Positions 37,018 through 46,163 of a stretch of DNA of 64,000 bases are shown piece after piece. Each line of letters starts with the position of its first letter. Position 1 is the stretch's first letter. The stretch is from the NCBI RefSeq assembly GCF_007752535.1, contig NZ_CP036426.1:5084001-5148000 (forward strand), written 5' to 3'. Source of the DNA: Tautonia plasticadhaerens (GTDB lineage: Bacteria > Planctomycetota > Planctomycetia > Isosphaerales > Isosphaeraceae). The position numbers and the translations under genes are program-made. The notes beneath the pieces are model-generated. The model did no database searches, had not been told where the DNA came from, and saw only the letters and a program-made list of their open reading frames with translations.

Positions 37018-37391
37018 CCTTCCGAGAGACGTTGGACGCCCACCTCAACGCCATCCGCCGTCGGGATGCCGAGGCCCTGATGGCCACCCTGCCGGCGCCC
37101 GGTGCGTCGATCGTCCTGATCACGGCCGAGGGGTCGCTGGTCCGATCGGTGGAGGAGTTCGAGGGGATGCACCGGGGCTGGTTCTCCTCGACGACGTGGA
37201 CGCTGGGGGCCGAGCCCGTCGAGCTGTTCGAGTCGGCCGATCTCGGAGTCGCCGTGCTGAGGCTGGACTACCGAGACGAGCCCCCCGAGGGTCCACTCGT
37301 CCGGCAGTCCAGCTACCTGACGCTCGTCTTCGCCCGGCGAGACGGCCGCTGGGCGATGGTCCAGGACCAGAACACGCCAATCCGGCCGTGA
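37014..37391 (+). CDS. NTF2-like (SnoaL/DUF4440-type) small protein
   Basis: 125 residues from ATG 37014, overlapping the preceding stop (ATGA). The layout of an N-terminal helix pair (RETLDAHLNAIRRRDAEALM), then strands ending SSYLTLVFARRDGRWAMVQD and QNTP, fits the NTF2-like cone fold. Members can be enzymes or small-molecule-binding accessory proteins, so no reaction is assigned. Position between the carbamoyltransferase and a GT2 gene makes a role in the same pathway likely. Confidence 0.75.
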   Translation: MTFRETLDAHLNAIRRRDAEALMATLPAPGASIVLITAEGSLVRSVEEFEGMHRGWFSSTTWTLGAEPVELFESADLGVAVLRLDYRDEPPEGPLVRQSSYLTLVFARRDGRWAMVQDQNTPIRP

Positions 37392-37412
37392 TCTCCCGGG
37401 GGGAATCCGCCC

Positions 37413-38375
37413 ATGCTCGCCTCGGTCGTCGTCCCCACCTACCATCGGCCTGAGCTGCTCGGACGCTGCCTCGACGCGCTGGCGACCCAGGATCTCGACC
37501 CGAAGATCTTCGAGGTGCTCGTGGTCGACGACGCGGCGAGCCCGGAGACAAGGAGGCAGGTCGAGGCCGTCGCCGCCGCGGCCCGACCGGCGATCCGCTA
37601 CCTCGCCGTGACCGGCCGACACGGGCCGGCCGCGGCCCGCAACGCCGGCTGGCGGGCGGCCCGCGGCGAGGTCCTTGCGTTCACTGACGACGACTGCATC
37701 CCCGTCCGGGGCTGGCTGGCGGCGGGCCTCTCAGCCATCGAGGGGGGTGCCTCGGCGGCCTGCGGGCGGGTCGTCATGCCGCTCCCCGACGTGCCGACGG
37801 ACTACCAGCGCAACGCCGCCGGGCTGGCCTCAGCGGAGTTCGTCACGGCCAACTGCTTCTGCCGTCGAGACGCCCTGGAGTCCGTCGGCGGCCTTGACGA
37901 GCGGTTCTCCGCCGCCTGGCGAGAGGACAGCGACCTCCATTTCGCCCTGCTCCGGGCGGGCCTCTCCATCGTTCGAGCCCCGGATGCAATCGTCGTCCAC
38001 CCGGTCCGCCCCGCGCCCTGGGGCATCAGCCTCCGCCAGCAGCGAAAGACCCTGTTTGATGCGCTGCTCTATCGGAAATTCCCCGATCTGTACCGGCGAA
38101 GGATTCGGCCGGTCCCGCCCTGGGACTATTACGCCATCGCGGCCTCGATCGGCCTCGGGGCGGTTGCCGCCGGCCTCGGCCACCCTCGCGTGGCCCTCGC
38201 CGCCGCGGCCCTCTGGGCTCTGCTAACCGGCCGGTTCTGCGCCCGACGCCTGCGAGGGAATTCGCTCGAGTTGCGGCACGTCGCCGAGATGATCATCACC
38301 TCGGCCCTGATCCCCCCGCTGTCGGTCTTCTGGCGGCTCTACGGGTCTTGGAAGTTCCGCGTTCTGTTCCTCTGA
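37413..38375 (+). CDS. GT2-family glycosyltransferase with C-terminal membrane segments
   Basis: 320 residues. GT-A motifs: SVVVPTYHRPELLGRCLDAL, VLVVDDAASPETRR, GPAAARNAGWRAARGEVLAF and FTDDDCIPVRGWL (metal site). FCRRDALESVGGLDERFSAA and WREDSDLHFAL are the acceptor-side motifs. From about residue 235, YYAIAASIGLGAVAAGLGHP and the following hydrophobic stretch suggest two membrane-inserted segments, unusual for soluble GT2 enzymes but common where the acceptor is lipid-linked. It starts 21 bases after the NTF2-like gene. Confidence 0.88.
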   Translation: MLASVVVPTYHRPELLGRCLDALATQDLDPKIFEVLVVDDAASPETRRQVEAVAAAARPAIRYLAVTGRHGPAAARNAGWRAARGEVLAFTDDDCIPVRGWLAAGLSAIEGGASAACGRVVMPLPDVPTDYQRNAAGLASAEFVTANCFCRRDALESVGGLDERFSAAWREDSDLHFALLRAGLSIVRAPDAIVVHPVRPAPWGISLRQQRKTLFDALLYRKFPDLYRRRIRPVPPWDYYAIAASIGLGAVAAGLGHPRVALAAAALWALLTGRFCARRLRGNSLELRHVAEMIITSALIPPLSVFWRLYGSWKFRVLFL

Positions 38376-38400
38376 CGGCCTAACAAAGGGGCACCCCCCG

Positions 38401-39399
38401 ATGCGACTCCCGAGGTTCTTGCAGGTCGAACCGGTTGGACAGTGCAACCTGCGCTGCCGGATGTGTCCGATCCAGTTCCGACGGGATGGGCCCCCGCACG
38501 GGCCGCCGGCCTTCATGGACTTCGACCTCTTCGCCCGGCTGCTCGACCAGTTCGCCGACCTCGAAGAGCTCCAGCTCCAGGGGCTTGGCGAGCCGATGAT
38601 GCACCCGAGGTTCTTCGACATGATCTCCCTGGCATCGGGGCGAGGGATCAAGGTCAGCACGAACACGAATCTGACGCTCCTGACCGCGAGCAGGGCCGAG
38701 CGGTGCGTGACCAGCGGCCTAGCCGAGCTGCACGCCTCGATCGACGGGGCGACCGCCGAGACCTACGAGCGCATCCGCGTCCGAGCCCGCTTCGACCGCA
38801 TCGTCCGGAACCTTGCGGGGCTCGTCAAAGCGAGGGAGCGCCTCGCAAGCGCCACGCCCCGCATCCGGATGGTCGTCGTGGCGATGCGGCAGAACCTGCC
38901 CGAGTTCCCCGACCTCGTCCGGCTGGCGCACCGGCTGGGGATCGATTCGGTCTTCGTCCAGCACCTCTGCCATGACTTCGGCGAGTCGAGCCTGCCGCCC
39001 CACTACCGCCCGATGCGCGACTTCGTCGAGGGCGAGACGCTGGTGAATGAAGACCAGGACCGCGTTGCCCGCTACTTCGGCGAGGCGCGGGACCTTGCCC
39101 GAGAACTGGAGGTGGACCTCCGCCTGCCCGCGACCCAGCCGAAACCCCATCCCCCCGGCACCCCAGGCCCGAAGCGGTGCGACTGGCCGTGGCGAGGGGC
39201 TTACGTCAGCTATCAGGGGCTCTCAATGCCCTGCTGCATGGTCTCGACCCCCGACCGGATCAACCTGGGAGACATGGCCGCAGAAGGCGCCGGGAAGGTC
39301 TGGAGTGGCGAGCCGTACCAGTCCTTCCGCGAGGCGTTGTCGTCCGAGTCCCCGCCCGAAGTCTGCCGCTCCTGCGCGATCTATTCTGGCACCTTCTGA
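38401..39399 (+). CDS. Radical SAM/SPASM-domain enzyme
   Basis: 332 residues. The 4Fe-4S ligating motif CNLRCRMC (residues 15-22) gives the C-x3-C-x2-C pattern; ELQLQGLGEPMMHPRFFDMI is the GGE-like SAM-contact strand, and STNTNLTLLTASRAERCVTS continues the barrel. The C-terminal cysteines in KRCDWPWRGAYVSYQGLSMP, MPCCMVST and EVCRSCAIYSGTF form the SPASM auxiliary-cluster pattern. Members modify peptides, sugars or aminoglycosides. It closes the operon, 25 bases after the GT2 gene; in this setting dehydrogenation or epimerisation of a sugar is plausible but not shown. Confidence 0.88.
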   Translation: MRLPRFLQVEPVGQCNLRCRMCPIQFRRDGPPHGPPAFMDFDLFARLLDQFADLEELQLQGLGEPMMHPRFFDMISLASGRGIKVSTNTNLTLLTASRAERCVTSGLAELHASIDGATAETYERIRVRARFDRIVRNLAGLVKARERLASATPRIRMVVVAMRQNLPEFPDLVRLAHRLGIDSVFVQHLCHDFGESSLPPHYRPMRDFVEGETLVNEDQDRVARYFGEARDLARELEVDLRLPATQPKPHPPGTPGPKRCDWPWRGAYVSYQGLSMPCCMVSTPDRINLGDMAAEGAGKVWSGEPYQSFREALSSESPPEVCRSCAIYSGTF

Positions 39400-39604
39400 A
39401 TCCGACCGTTGCAGCGTGCGCGAGCCGACAACCTCGGTCAACTAGAGGGTTGATCTCGTGTCTCGCGACCATCGTTCGAGGACGACCCCTCCATGACCTA
39501 ACCACCCGAAGCCCGGCCGCTCCATGGCGCCTGCGCCATCACCTACTTCATCGCGAACAAGGGTACAAAATTTCTACAATAAAAATTATTAGTTTAATGC
39601 GAGT

Positions 39605-41011
39605 GTGTGACCTCCGAATGATGTGAATATCGGCACAAATGACCGCCTCAGGCGGCCACCGGCAAGCCGTCCCCATCGATCCGCTGCCAGAACTGCGACC
39701 CGCGGCCCGCCGTGTACGTCAGGCAACGGACGCTCAGCACCGCCGCCGCTCCCGCCTCCTTCCAGCGCATCCCCGAGCCGCACCGCCGCTGCTTCACCAG
39801 CACCTTGCACGCCGCCTCCGTCACCCCGCTGCCGATCGGCAGCTCCTGCTCCACCAGCTCGGCGTAGTTCAGCCGGCCTCCCTTGACCTGGTTGCGCAGG
39901 TAGGTCTGCGCCTTCTCCACCGCCTCCGGCAGTCGTCTCTTGCCCAGGGCAGCCCCACGAGTCTGCAGCTCCTCGATCAACGCCCCGGCCGCCCCCGGCT
40001 CGTGCTTCAGCCGGTGGCACCAGGCGTCGACCCACGGGCGTAGGCCCGACCCGTCGGAGGCGAACGACGCCTCGGCAGCCGCCCAGACGTATTGCGTCAC
40101 GTGGTAGAAGTCCACGACCTTCACGTCGGTGACCAGCTCCAGGTAGGTCCAGTTCTCCTTGGCACCGTCGGCCAGCCCCACATATCGTGCCCGGGGGCAC
40201 GCCGCCTTGGCCCGGTCGATCTCCCGATCGAACCGCTGCTGGAAAGTCAGCTTGCCGTACTCGGGCGTCGCCGCCGTGTAGACCGTGTGCAGCCGCTCGC
40301 CCTGCTTGTTGTAGAAGCCCAGCGTGCCGACCATCGCCTCACGCCGGGTCTCCTTGCCCATGAGCATGCAGGTGCCGCCCAGGCCGACGGTGACGGTGGC
40401 CACCGGCTCGTCGAAGGCGGGCAGCTGGTACTCCCAGTCGGCCTCGCGGGCCAGGGCCACCGCGGCCACCGCGTCGGCGACATTCCGCACGAAGGAGCGG
40501 GCGACCTGACGGCCGTGGTTCTCGGCCAGGTCGGCGATCACCCGGGCCGAGCCGAACTCGGCGTACTTGTGGGCGAGCTTCTTGGCGAAGCGCGGGGTGG
40601 AGCTGACGACGATGCGGGCGTCGCGGTCGAGGAGGCAGAAGGTCTTGCCGCCGCGCGAGGGCTGATAGACGTGGCGGCGGACGGTGGCCACGCCGTAGGG
40701 GGTCTGGTAGTCCTTCGGCAGCCGGCCCTTTCTGGTGAGCTTCCGGCCGTCGACGGTGATGGACTTGCCGTCGGTGTCGAAGCGGCCGAAGGCCTCGGCG
40801 GTGGCGACGACGCCGGCCTGGTTGAGGGCCCGCTGGATGACGTCCTCGGCCTCGAGCATCGAGCCGCTGTAGGGGACCTGGACCTGGATGGTAAAGCCGG
40901 TCTCGGTGCGGGAGACGGTCCGGGCGCTCATGGGGCGGACTCCGAGGGTGCGGGTAAGCCCGCACGATAACCGGCCGATCCGGCACGCTCTACATCATTC
41001 CGAGGTCACAC
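39605..41011 (-). mobile_element. ISKra4-family insertion sequence with matching terminal repeats
   Basis: The ends are GTGTGACCTCCGAATGATGT (39605-39624) and the reverse complement of bases 40992-41011, identical at 19 of 20 positions. One transposase gene fills the interior. No exact target duplication could be fixed. The sequence just outside the left end (about 39560-39604) is strikingly AT-rich, perhaps the preferred target. It marks the left edge of the 22-kb mobile-element island. Confidence 0.88.
39648..40931 (-). CDS. ISKra4-family transposase
   Basis: 427 residues, apparently intact. After an N-terminal region with VIQRALNQAGVVATAEAFGR come a zinc-free central part with LADGAKENWTYLELVTDVKV (second catalytic Asp region: VVDFYHVTQYVW) and the family-specific end IGSGVTEAACKVLVKQRRCG followed by SGMRWKEAGAAAVLSVRCLT, which carries the last catalytic Glu. 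The start ATG lies about 60 bases inside the right terminal repeat. Confidence 0.9.
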   Translation of the reverse strand: MSARTVSRTETGFTIQVQVPYSGSMLEAEDVIQRALNQAGVVATAEAFGRFDTDGKSITVDGRKLTRKGRLPKDYQTPYGVATVRRHVYQPSRGGKTFCLLDRDARIVVSSTPRFAKKLAHKYAEFGSARVIADLAENHGRQVARSFVRNVADAVAAVALAREADWEYQLPAFDEPVATVTVGLGGTCMLMGKETRREAMVGTLGFYNKQGERLHTVYTAATPEYGKLTFQQRFDREIDRAKAACPRARYVGLADGAKENWTYLELVTDVKVVDFYHVTQYVWAAAEASFASDGSGLRPWVDAWCHRLKHEPGAAGALIEELQTRGAALGKRRLPEAVEKAQTYLRNQVKGGRLNYAELVEQELPIGSGVTEAACKVLVKQRRCGSGMRWKEAGAAAVLSVRCLTYTAGRGSQFWQRIDGDGLPVAA

Positions 41012-42003
41012 CCTAATACTGCTCCGTTAGCTCATGCGGACGGTCGATCGGCTCGGTTCGTATAGCGGGTATGAATCGAACCTACACCCCGGAATTGCCT
41101 CCCGACGTCCTCGACCGCCTCGACGCCTACGCCGAGCGCTTCCGCCCCGCCTTCAATCGCCCCCGGCAAGCCTCCCGGTGCGGCGTCTACCTCCACGGCC
41201 TGCTCGCCGACGGCGAACGCAAGAACATCGAGCCGATGGCCCATCGGCTGGCACGCCGGCTCGACTTCGACGTCGTCAACCCCGATCAGGCCCTGCAGCA
41301 GTTCGTCAACCAGGCCGCCTGGGACGAGCAGGTTGTCCGGCGACGCTACCGCGGCGTCATGGCCGAGACCTTCGCCAATCCCTGCGGCCTGTTCGTCATC
41401 GGCGACACCAGCTTCCCCGAGCAGGGGCGGCACTCCGTCGGGGTGCAGCGGCAGTACTGCGGCGCGTTGGGCAAGCGGGCCAACTGCCAGGTGGCCCCCT
41501 CGGTCCACTACGTCGTCCCGAAGGGCCACTGCCCGGTGGCGATGCGACTGTACCTGCCCGAATCATGGCTGGGCGACCCGAGTCGGCTCGACAAGGTCGG
41601 TGTCCCCGGGGCCGAGCGTCGCCCGCTGAGCAAGGGCCAGATCGCGTTGGAGTTGCTCGACCGGGTGCGTGCGGAGGGGTGGCCGGGCCGGGTCGTCGTC
41701 GCCGATGCCGGCTACGGCGTGTCGCAGGACTTCCGCGACGGCCTGGAGCGGCGGGAGCTGCATTACATCGTCGGGGTCGCCGAGGAGATGGTGGCCTTCA
41801 CCGAGGAGCCGCGATGGGTCGTGCCCCCCTGGAGCGGGCGGGGCCGGCGCCCTACGCGCCCGCGCCTGGCCGACGACACGCCCCGGCCGGTGAGCCTGAA
41901 GGAGCTGGCCGCGCGGACGCCCTTGCGGGAGGTGACCTGGCGTGAGGGGACCAAGGGGAAGCTCTCGGGTCGGTTCGCCTGGCTGCGGGTCCGGCCCGCT
42001 CTG

Positions 42004-43763
42004 GGATCCTGCTGGCGAATCCGAGATCGACCAGCGGGTGGGGCTTACGCTACGTCCCAGGGGAATCCCACCCGGACGGAGCCCGCACATGTCGCTTCAC
42101 CCACGGCCGATCGGATCGGTGCCCGAGGAGGCCGCCCGCGTCGCGCACGCCGCCTTCCCCGGTGGCAACACCTACATTGCCCTGCGCGATGAGCTGGGCA
42201 CGATCTTCCGAGACGACGACTTCGCCGACCCGTACCCGAGCCGCGGCCGCCCCGCTGAGTCCCCCTGGCGGCTGGCCCTCGTGACCGTCTTCCAGTTCGC
42301 CGAGGGGCTGTCCGACCGCCGCGCCGCCGACGCGGTGCGCGGGCGGATCGACTGGAAGTACGCCCTCGGCCTGGGGCTCGACGACCCCGGCTTCGACGCC
42401 TCGGTCCTCTGCGAGTTCCGGGCGCGGCTCGTCGCCGGCTCGGCCGAGGGGCGGCTGCTCGACGCGCTCCTCGATCTCTGCCGCGGGCGCGGCTGGCTGA
42501 AGACCCGCGGCCGCCAGCGCACCGACGCGACGCACGTCCTGGCCCGCGTCCGCAACCTCGACCGGCTCGAGTGCGTCGTCGAGACGATGCGCCACGTCCT
42601 GAACAGCCTGGCAGCGGCGGACCCAGAGTGGCTCCGCCGTCAGGCCCGGGCGGAGTGGGTCGAGCGCTACGGCCGGCGAGCCGAGGAGTCCCGGCTCCCG
42701 GACTCCGAGGAGGGCCGCCGCGCCCTCGCCCGGGAGGTCGGCAAGGACGGCCACGCCCTGCTGGCGGCGGCCTACGACGCCGGCGCCCCGCCCTCGGTCG
42801 CGCGATCGCCGGCGGTCGAGACGCTGCGCCGGGTCTGGGTCCAGCACTTCCTGGTCGAGGCCGGCGGGCTGCGTTGGCGGGCCGAGGGTGACGGCATCCC
42901 GCCCTCCGCCGCGTCGATCAACTCGCCTCACGACTCCGAGGCCCGGTACGGCAAGAAGCGGTCGACGATCTGGGTGGGCTACAAGGCCCACCTGACCGAG
43001 ACGTGCGACGACGAGTCGCCCCACCTGGTCGTCCAGGTGACGACCGCGCCGGCGCCGGCGGCCGACGGCGATGCCCTGGCCGGGATCTACGAGCAGCTGG
43101 GCCGGAAGGATTCGCTGCCGGGCAAGCACCTAGCGGACACCGGCTACATCGACGCCGAGCTGCTGGTCAGCAGCCGCCGCGACCACGGCGTGGAGCTGAT
43201 CGGGCCGACGCGGCCGGACTACGGCTGGCAGGCCCTGGCCGGCGGCGGCTTCACGGCGTCGGACTTCGCCATCGACTGGGAGGGCAGCCGGGCCACCTGC
43301 CCGGAGGGGCGCGTCAGCTCGGGGTGGACGCCGGCCGTGGAGCGGGACCACACCGAGGTCGTGCACATCAAGTTCTCGAGGAAGGACTGCAAGCCCTGCC
43401 CCGCCCGAGAGCGGTGCACGGGGGCGGCGAGGCGGTCGCTGACGATCCGGGCCCGCGAGCCGTTCGAGGCGCTGAGGGCGGCCCGCGCGCGGGAGGAGAC
43501 GGAGGAGTACCGGGCCGACTACGCCCACCGCGCGGGGATTGAAGGGACGATCTCGCAAGCGGTCCGGGTCGCCGGGCTGCGGCGATCGCGCTACGCGGGT
43601 CGGGCGAAGACGCACCTCCAGCACCTGGCGACGGCGGCCGCGATCGACATCTTGCGCGTCGTCGACTGGCTCGCGGAGGCACCTCGAGAAGCGACCAGGA
43701 CGTGCGCCTTCGTCCGGCTGATCACCGCGGCCGTCCCGGCCTGACATTTCGCCAGCAGGATCC
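42004..43763 (+). mobile_element. IS1182-family insertion sequence with 16-bp inverted ends and 4-bp target duplication
   Basis: The ends GGATCCTGCTGGCGAA (42004-42019) and its exact reverse complement (43748-43763) are perfect 16-base inverted repeats. The flanks show TCTG at 42000-42003 and again at 43764-43767. Excision in silico with one TCTG kept restores the interrupted IS701 reading frame. This is a recent, structurally complete insertion. Confidence 0.97.
42089..43744 (+). CDS. IS1182-family transposase
   Basis: 551 residues from the ATG at 42089, uninterrupted. The N-terminal part has DPYPSRGRPAESPWRLALVT and VFQFAEGLSDRRAADAVRGR typical of the family. The catalytic core contains RTDATHVLARVRNLDRLECV (first Asp), YGKKRSTIWVGYKAHLTETC with HLADTGYIDAELLVSSRRDH (second Asp), and a zinc-finger-like CKPCPARERC before RAGIEGTISQAVRVAGLRRS (last Glu). 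It occupies nearly all of the element. Confidence 0.95.
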   Translation: MSLHPRPIGSVPEEAARVAHAAFPGGNTYIALRDELGTIFRDDDFADPYPSRGRPAESPWRLALVTVFQFAEGLSDRRAADAVRGRIDWKYALGLGLDDPGFDASVLCEFRARLVAGSAEGRLLDALLDLCRGRGWLKTRGRQRTDATHVLARVRNLDRLECVVETMRHVLNSLAAADPEWLRRQARAEWVERYGRRAEESRLPDSEEGRRALAREVGKDGHALLAAAYDAGAPPSVARSPAVETLRRVWVQHFLVEAGGLRWRAEGDGIPPSAASINSPHDSEARYGKKRSTIWVGYKAHLTETCDDESPHLVVQVTTAPAPAADGDALAGIYEQLGRKDSLPGKHLADTGYIDAELLVSSRRDHGVELIGPTRPDYGWQALAGGGFTASDFAIDWEGSRATCPEGRVSSGWTPAVERDHTEVVHIKFSRKDCKPCPARERCTGAARRSLTIRAREPFEALRAARAREETEEYRADYAHRAGIEGTISQAVRVAGLRRSRYAGRAKTHLQHLATAAAIDILRVVDWLAEAPREATRTCAFVRLITAAVPA

Positions 43764-44284
43764 TCTGGGCTGGCAGACCGGCGACTGCGCCTTTGCCGAG
43801 CCGATCTGGCTGCTGATCGAGGAGCGGGCCGACGGCAAGCTGAAGTACGCCTTCAGCGACCTGCCGGCGGACACGAGCCGGCTGCGGGCCGTGCGGCAGT
43901 GGAAGAGCCGCTGGGCGATCGATGAGTGCTTCGCGATCGCCAAGGGGGACTGCGGCCTGGATCATTACGAGGTGCGGTCGTGGATCGGTTAGCATCGGCA
44001 CGTGACGCTCTCGCTGTTCGCCCATGCCGTCCTGACGGCGATCCGGTCGCGGGCGGCCGGCCCGCGGCGAAGGCCGTCAAGGGGGGGCCTCGGCTGATCC
44101 CGCTGACGGTGCCGGGGGTACGACGGCTGCTGCTGAGGCTCGCCTGGGAGCGGCTGTCGCCGGCGGAGAGCACCCTGGCCTGGTCGGAGTGGCGACGCGA
44201 GCATCAGGCGACGGCCCGGCGATGCCATTGGAAGAAGCGGGCGGCGAAGCCGCCGTAACAAGTACGACTGTAGGACTAAGTGGT

Positions 44285-45701
44285 TCATCCGGCAAGTCGT
44301 CTGATACCGGGGACGGCCGCGATGCCCGGCCGGCGGCGCGGCCGGTGTCGCCGTCGGCGGCCCCAGACGAACGGATGCCGATGCCCGTTCCAGTAGGCCG
44401 TCGCCTCCTCGGCTGCCCGGCAGACTTCCTCCCAGGTCTCGAACCGACGCCCCTTCAGCGCCAGGCTCCGCGGGACCTCCCACCAGGGTCCGATCAGGTT
44501 CAGGTACGCCGCGTACACCGGCCGGGAGACGAGCCCCCACCGCGGGTGAGCCGACGCGAACGGCAGCACATCGGTGGCCCGATGCGCCTGCAGGTTGCCC
44601 ACGATCGCATAGACGCGTCCCGCCTCCGCCGGGACCCATCCGTCGACCCGGGCGAGGAAGTCGGCCCGGCTCGCCGCACTCCGGCTCGGGTACGGGCGGG
44701 TCATCGCCTCGCCGGTGGCCGGGCGGAACGCGCCGAAGATGTACCCCTCGCCGCGGCGGCCGTAGTCGACCTCCTGCCGGGCTCGTTCGGCCGCTCGGGC
44801 TTGTCCTTCGGCCCCCGCCCGGGGTTCGGCCCGGACGAGTCGCTGGCCCGGGAAGCTCTTGGCGCTCTCCGGCCCCATCTCGTCGGGGCAGACGACGACG
44901 GAGCCCGGCGGCGGCGGCGTGTGGAGCCGTTCGATGATCCCCGTTTTTCGGCGAAGGCGGGATCGACCCGCTCGCCGAACCAGGCCCCCTGATGGCGCCA
45001 ACGCAGGCCCTCGGCCAGGAGGAGCTCGTCGATGCGGCTGCGCCGGATCGGGATGCCCCTCTGCTCGTTGAGGTAGGCTTGCAGGCGATCGGGCGCCCGG
45101 CACGCGAGAGGCAGGCCCAGGCTCCTCGGGTCGGTCGACGCCGCGGCGATCACCTCGGCGCGTCGCTCGGCCGTATAGGGGATCCGATAGCAACGGAGCA
45201 AAAACCAACGAACTTGACTCGGAGCACCGGATTCGCCGAGTGGAAGCTTCTCGAAACCCGTCTCCGGCCACCTGATTCGAGAAGTCCCATTCGAGAGCGG
45301 TTATCGAGAACGCAGGATCCTGGGAACCAGCGGTTCCCCGCGGAAGTCCTTGCGACCTTTCGAAATCGGTCGTTTGCGAGAGCCGACCGCCCGGAAGATC
45401 GTTGGTTTTTGCTCCGTTGCTATCGGATCCCCGTATAGGTCGGTGGGCGCCCGGCCCGGGGCTGGTCCTCCAACCCGTGGAGCCCGCGGTCATCGAAGCG
45501 ATGGCTCCAGGTGTAGACCGTCGGCCGGGAGACGCCCAGGCCCTCGGCGACCTGGCTGGGTCGCCTTGCGTCGGCGATGGCCAGGAGGATCCGGGCCCGC
45601 TCGACGAGGCGGGCCTGGGCGGTCCGAGAGGACGCAAGCTGTTGGAGGGCCTGACGTCCCTCGGGGGTCAGTTCGCGGGGCGTGACTTGGGTGAGGGTCA
45701 T
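44285..45701 (-). pseudogene. IS630-family transposase, interrupted and catalytically altered
   Basis: The N-terminal helix-turn-helix part (MTLTQVTPRELTPEGRQALQ to AGRPPTYT) ends where the MITE is inserted. Beyond it, TAERRAEVIAAASTDPRSLG continues the same protein. A further one-base frame change near 44940 separates DPAFAEKRG from IIERLHTPPPPGSVVVCPDE. Of the DDE acids, the first Asp (VCPDEMGPE) remains, but the usual IVDN reads IVGN and the usual N-x-I-E reads NLIG. The gene therefore lacks two of three catalytic residues in addition to its breaks. Confidence 0.88.
45178..45432. repeat. 255-bp MITE with 34-bp perfect inverted ends and 5-bp target duplication
   Basis: The ends begin GGGGATCCGATAGCAACGGA; the arms 45178-45211 and 45399-45432 are exact reverse complements over 34 bases. 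GTATA occurs at 45173-45177 and 45433-45437. Removing the element and one GTATA restores the IS630 frame (GRPPTYTAERRAE), which proves the boundaries. The 187-base interior has no open frame of interest but has several TTCGAGA-like words that could fold. It needs a transposase in trans; no gene in the window has these ends. Confidence 0.95.
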
Positions 45702-45799
45702 GGGTGCACCTCCCTTCGCGCGAAGGCCACACCCCTCCTACGTCAGACCGCGGGCGTCAGTCCTCTTGCCGGATGCACCACTTAGTACTACTCCGTTAG

Positions 45800-46120
45800 T
45801 ATCTGGGGTGGCGAATCGGTGAGCCCCCGACAGTAGGGGCAATCATGCCGGCAGATCGGGGCCAGCAGCCGCTGCAACGCCCGCCGGATCGACGGCAGCG
45901 TGATCACCGGACCTCGGCGCCCCCCTCTTTGCCCGGCCGGGATCGCTCCCGACGGGCTCGTCGCTGTTCCGATGCCAGGAAGCCGTAGGCCAGCATCACC
46001 AGGCAGGCGTGGTGGTGGAAGCCCCGCCAGGAGCGGCCCTCGAAGTGATCCAGGCCCAACTCCTCCTTCATCTGCTGGTAGCCCTGCTCGATGTTCCAGC
46101 CATAATGCCCTCCAAGAGCG
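45800..46120 (-). pseudogene. 3' fragment of a second IS701-family transposase
   Basis: Reading leftward from about 46115, the sequence encodes [20 protein letters not shown], then [20 protein letters not shown] and [20 protein letters not shown], the family C-terminus. A stop and frame change follow near 45900, after which [17 protein letters not shown] continues in another frame. The catalytic Asp region is absent because the fragment is cut at about 46120 by the adjoining recombinase element. The outer end TACTACTCCGTTAG (45786-45799) matches the left end of the other IS701 copy. Confidence 0.8.
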
Positions 46121-46125
46121 CGATG

Positions 46126-46158
46126 GGGCGGCCCGGCTCGCCCTGAGCCGGGCCGCCC
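46126..46158 (-). terminator. Strong hairpin after the intact recombinase gene
   Basis: Perfect 14-base stem GGGCGGCCCGGCTC with a 5-base loop, beginning six bases after the recombinase stop codon. No T-run follows on the - strand, so it may act as a mRNA-stabilising or partial terminator structure, or as part of the element end. Confidence 0.6.
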
Positions 46159-46163
46159 TCACT

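Larger units (their letters stand above)
41071..44258 (+). pseudogene. IS701-family transposase, split by an IS1182 insertion and carrying further lesions
   Basis: The 5' part (41071-42003) encodes MNRTYTPELPPDVLDRLDAY through the DDE core (FVIGDTSFPEQGR, VVVADAGYGVSQDFRDGLER) to RFAWLRVRPAL. Removing the IS1182 element and one copy of its 4-base duplication joins this in frame to GWQTGDCAFAEPIWLLIEER at 43768 onward, then SRWAIDECFAIAKGDCGLDH with the last catalytic Glu. After VRSWIG a TAG at 43990-43992 replaces an expected Trp codon. A second frame change near 44055-44075 is needed to reach ERLSPAESTLAWSEWRREHQ and the final codons at 44258. The element is therefore dead by three independent events. 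An end-like sequence TACTGCTCCGTTAG is at 41017-41030. Confidence 0.9.
44273..45788 (-). mobile_element. IS630-family insertion sequence, inactivated and carrying a MITE
   Basis: The 24-base ends (starting GGACTAAGTGGTTCATCC at 44273 and its near reverse complement ending at 45788) differ at two positions. TA flanks both sides (44271-44272 and 45789-45790), the standard IS630/Tc1 target duplication. The interior holds a broken transposase gene and a 255-base MITE. The right flank runs into CTCCGTTAG, the apparent terminus of an IS701-type element, so this copy landed in or beside another IS. Confidence 0.9.

Noticed and set aside
41017-45799. TACTRCTCCGTTAG at 41017 and 45786 as a target duplication of one composite transposon
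   Set aside because: The two copies fit better as terminal sequences of two separate IS701-type elements of opposite orientation; no intact IS701 copies flank a common cargo.
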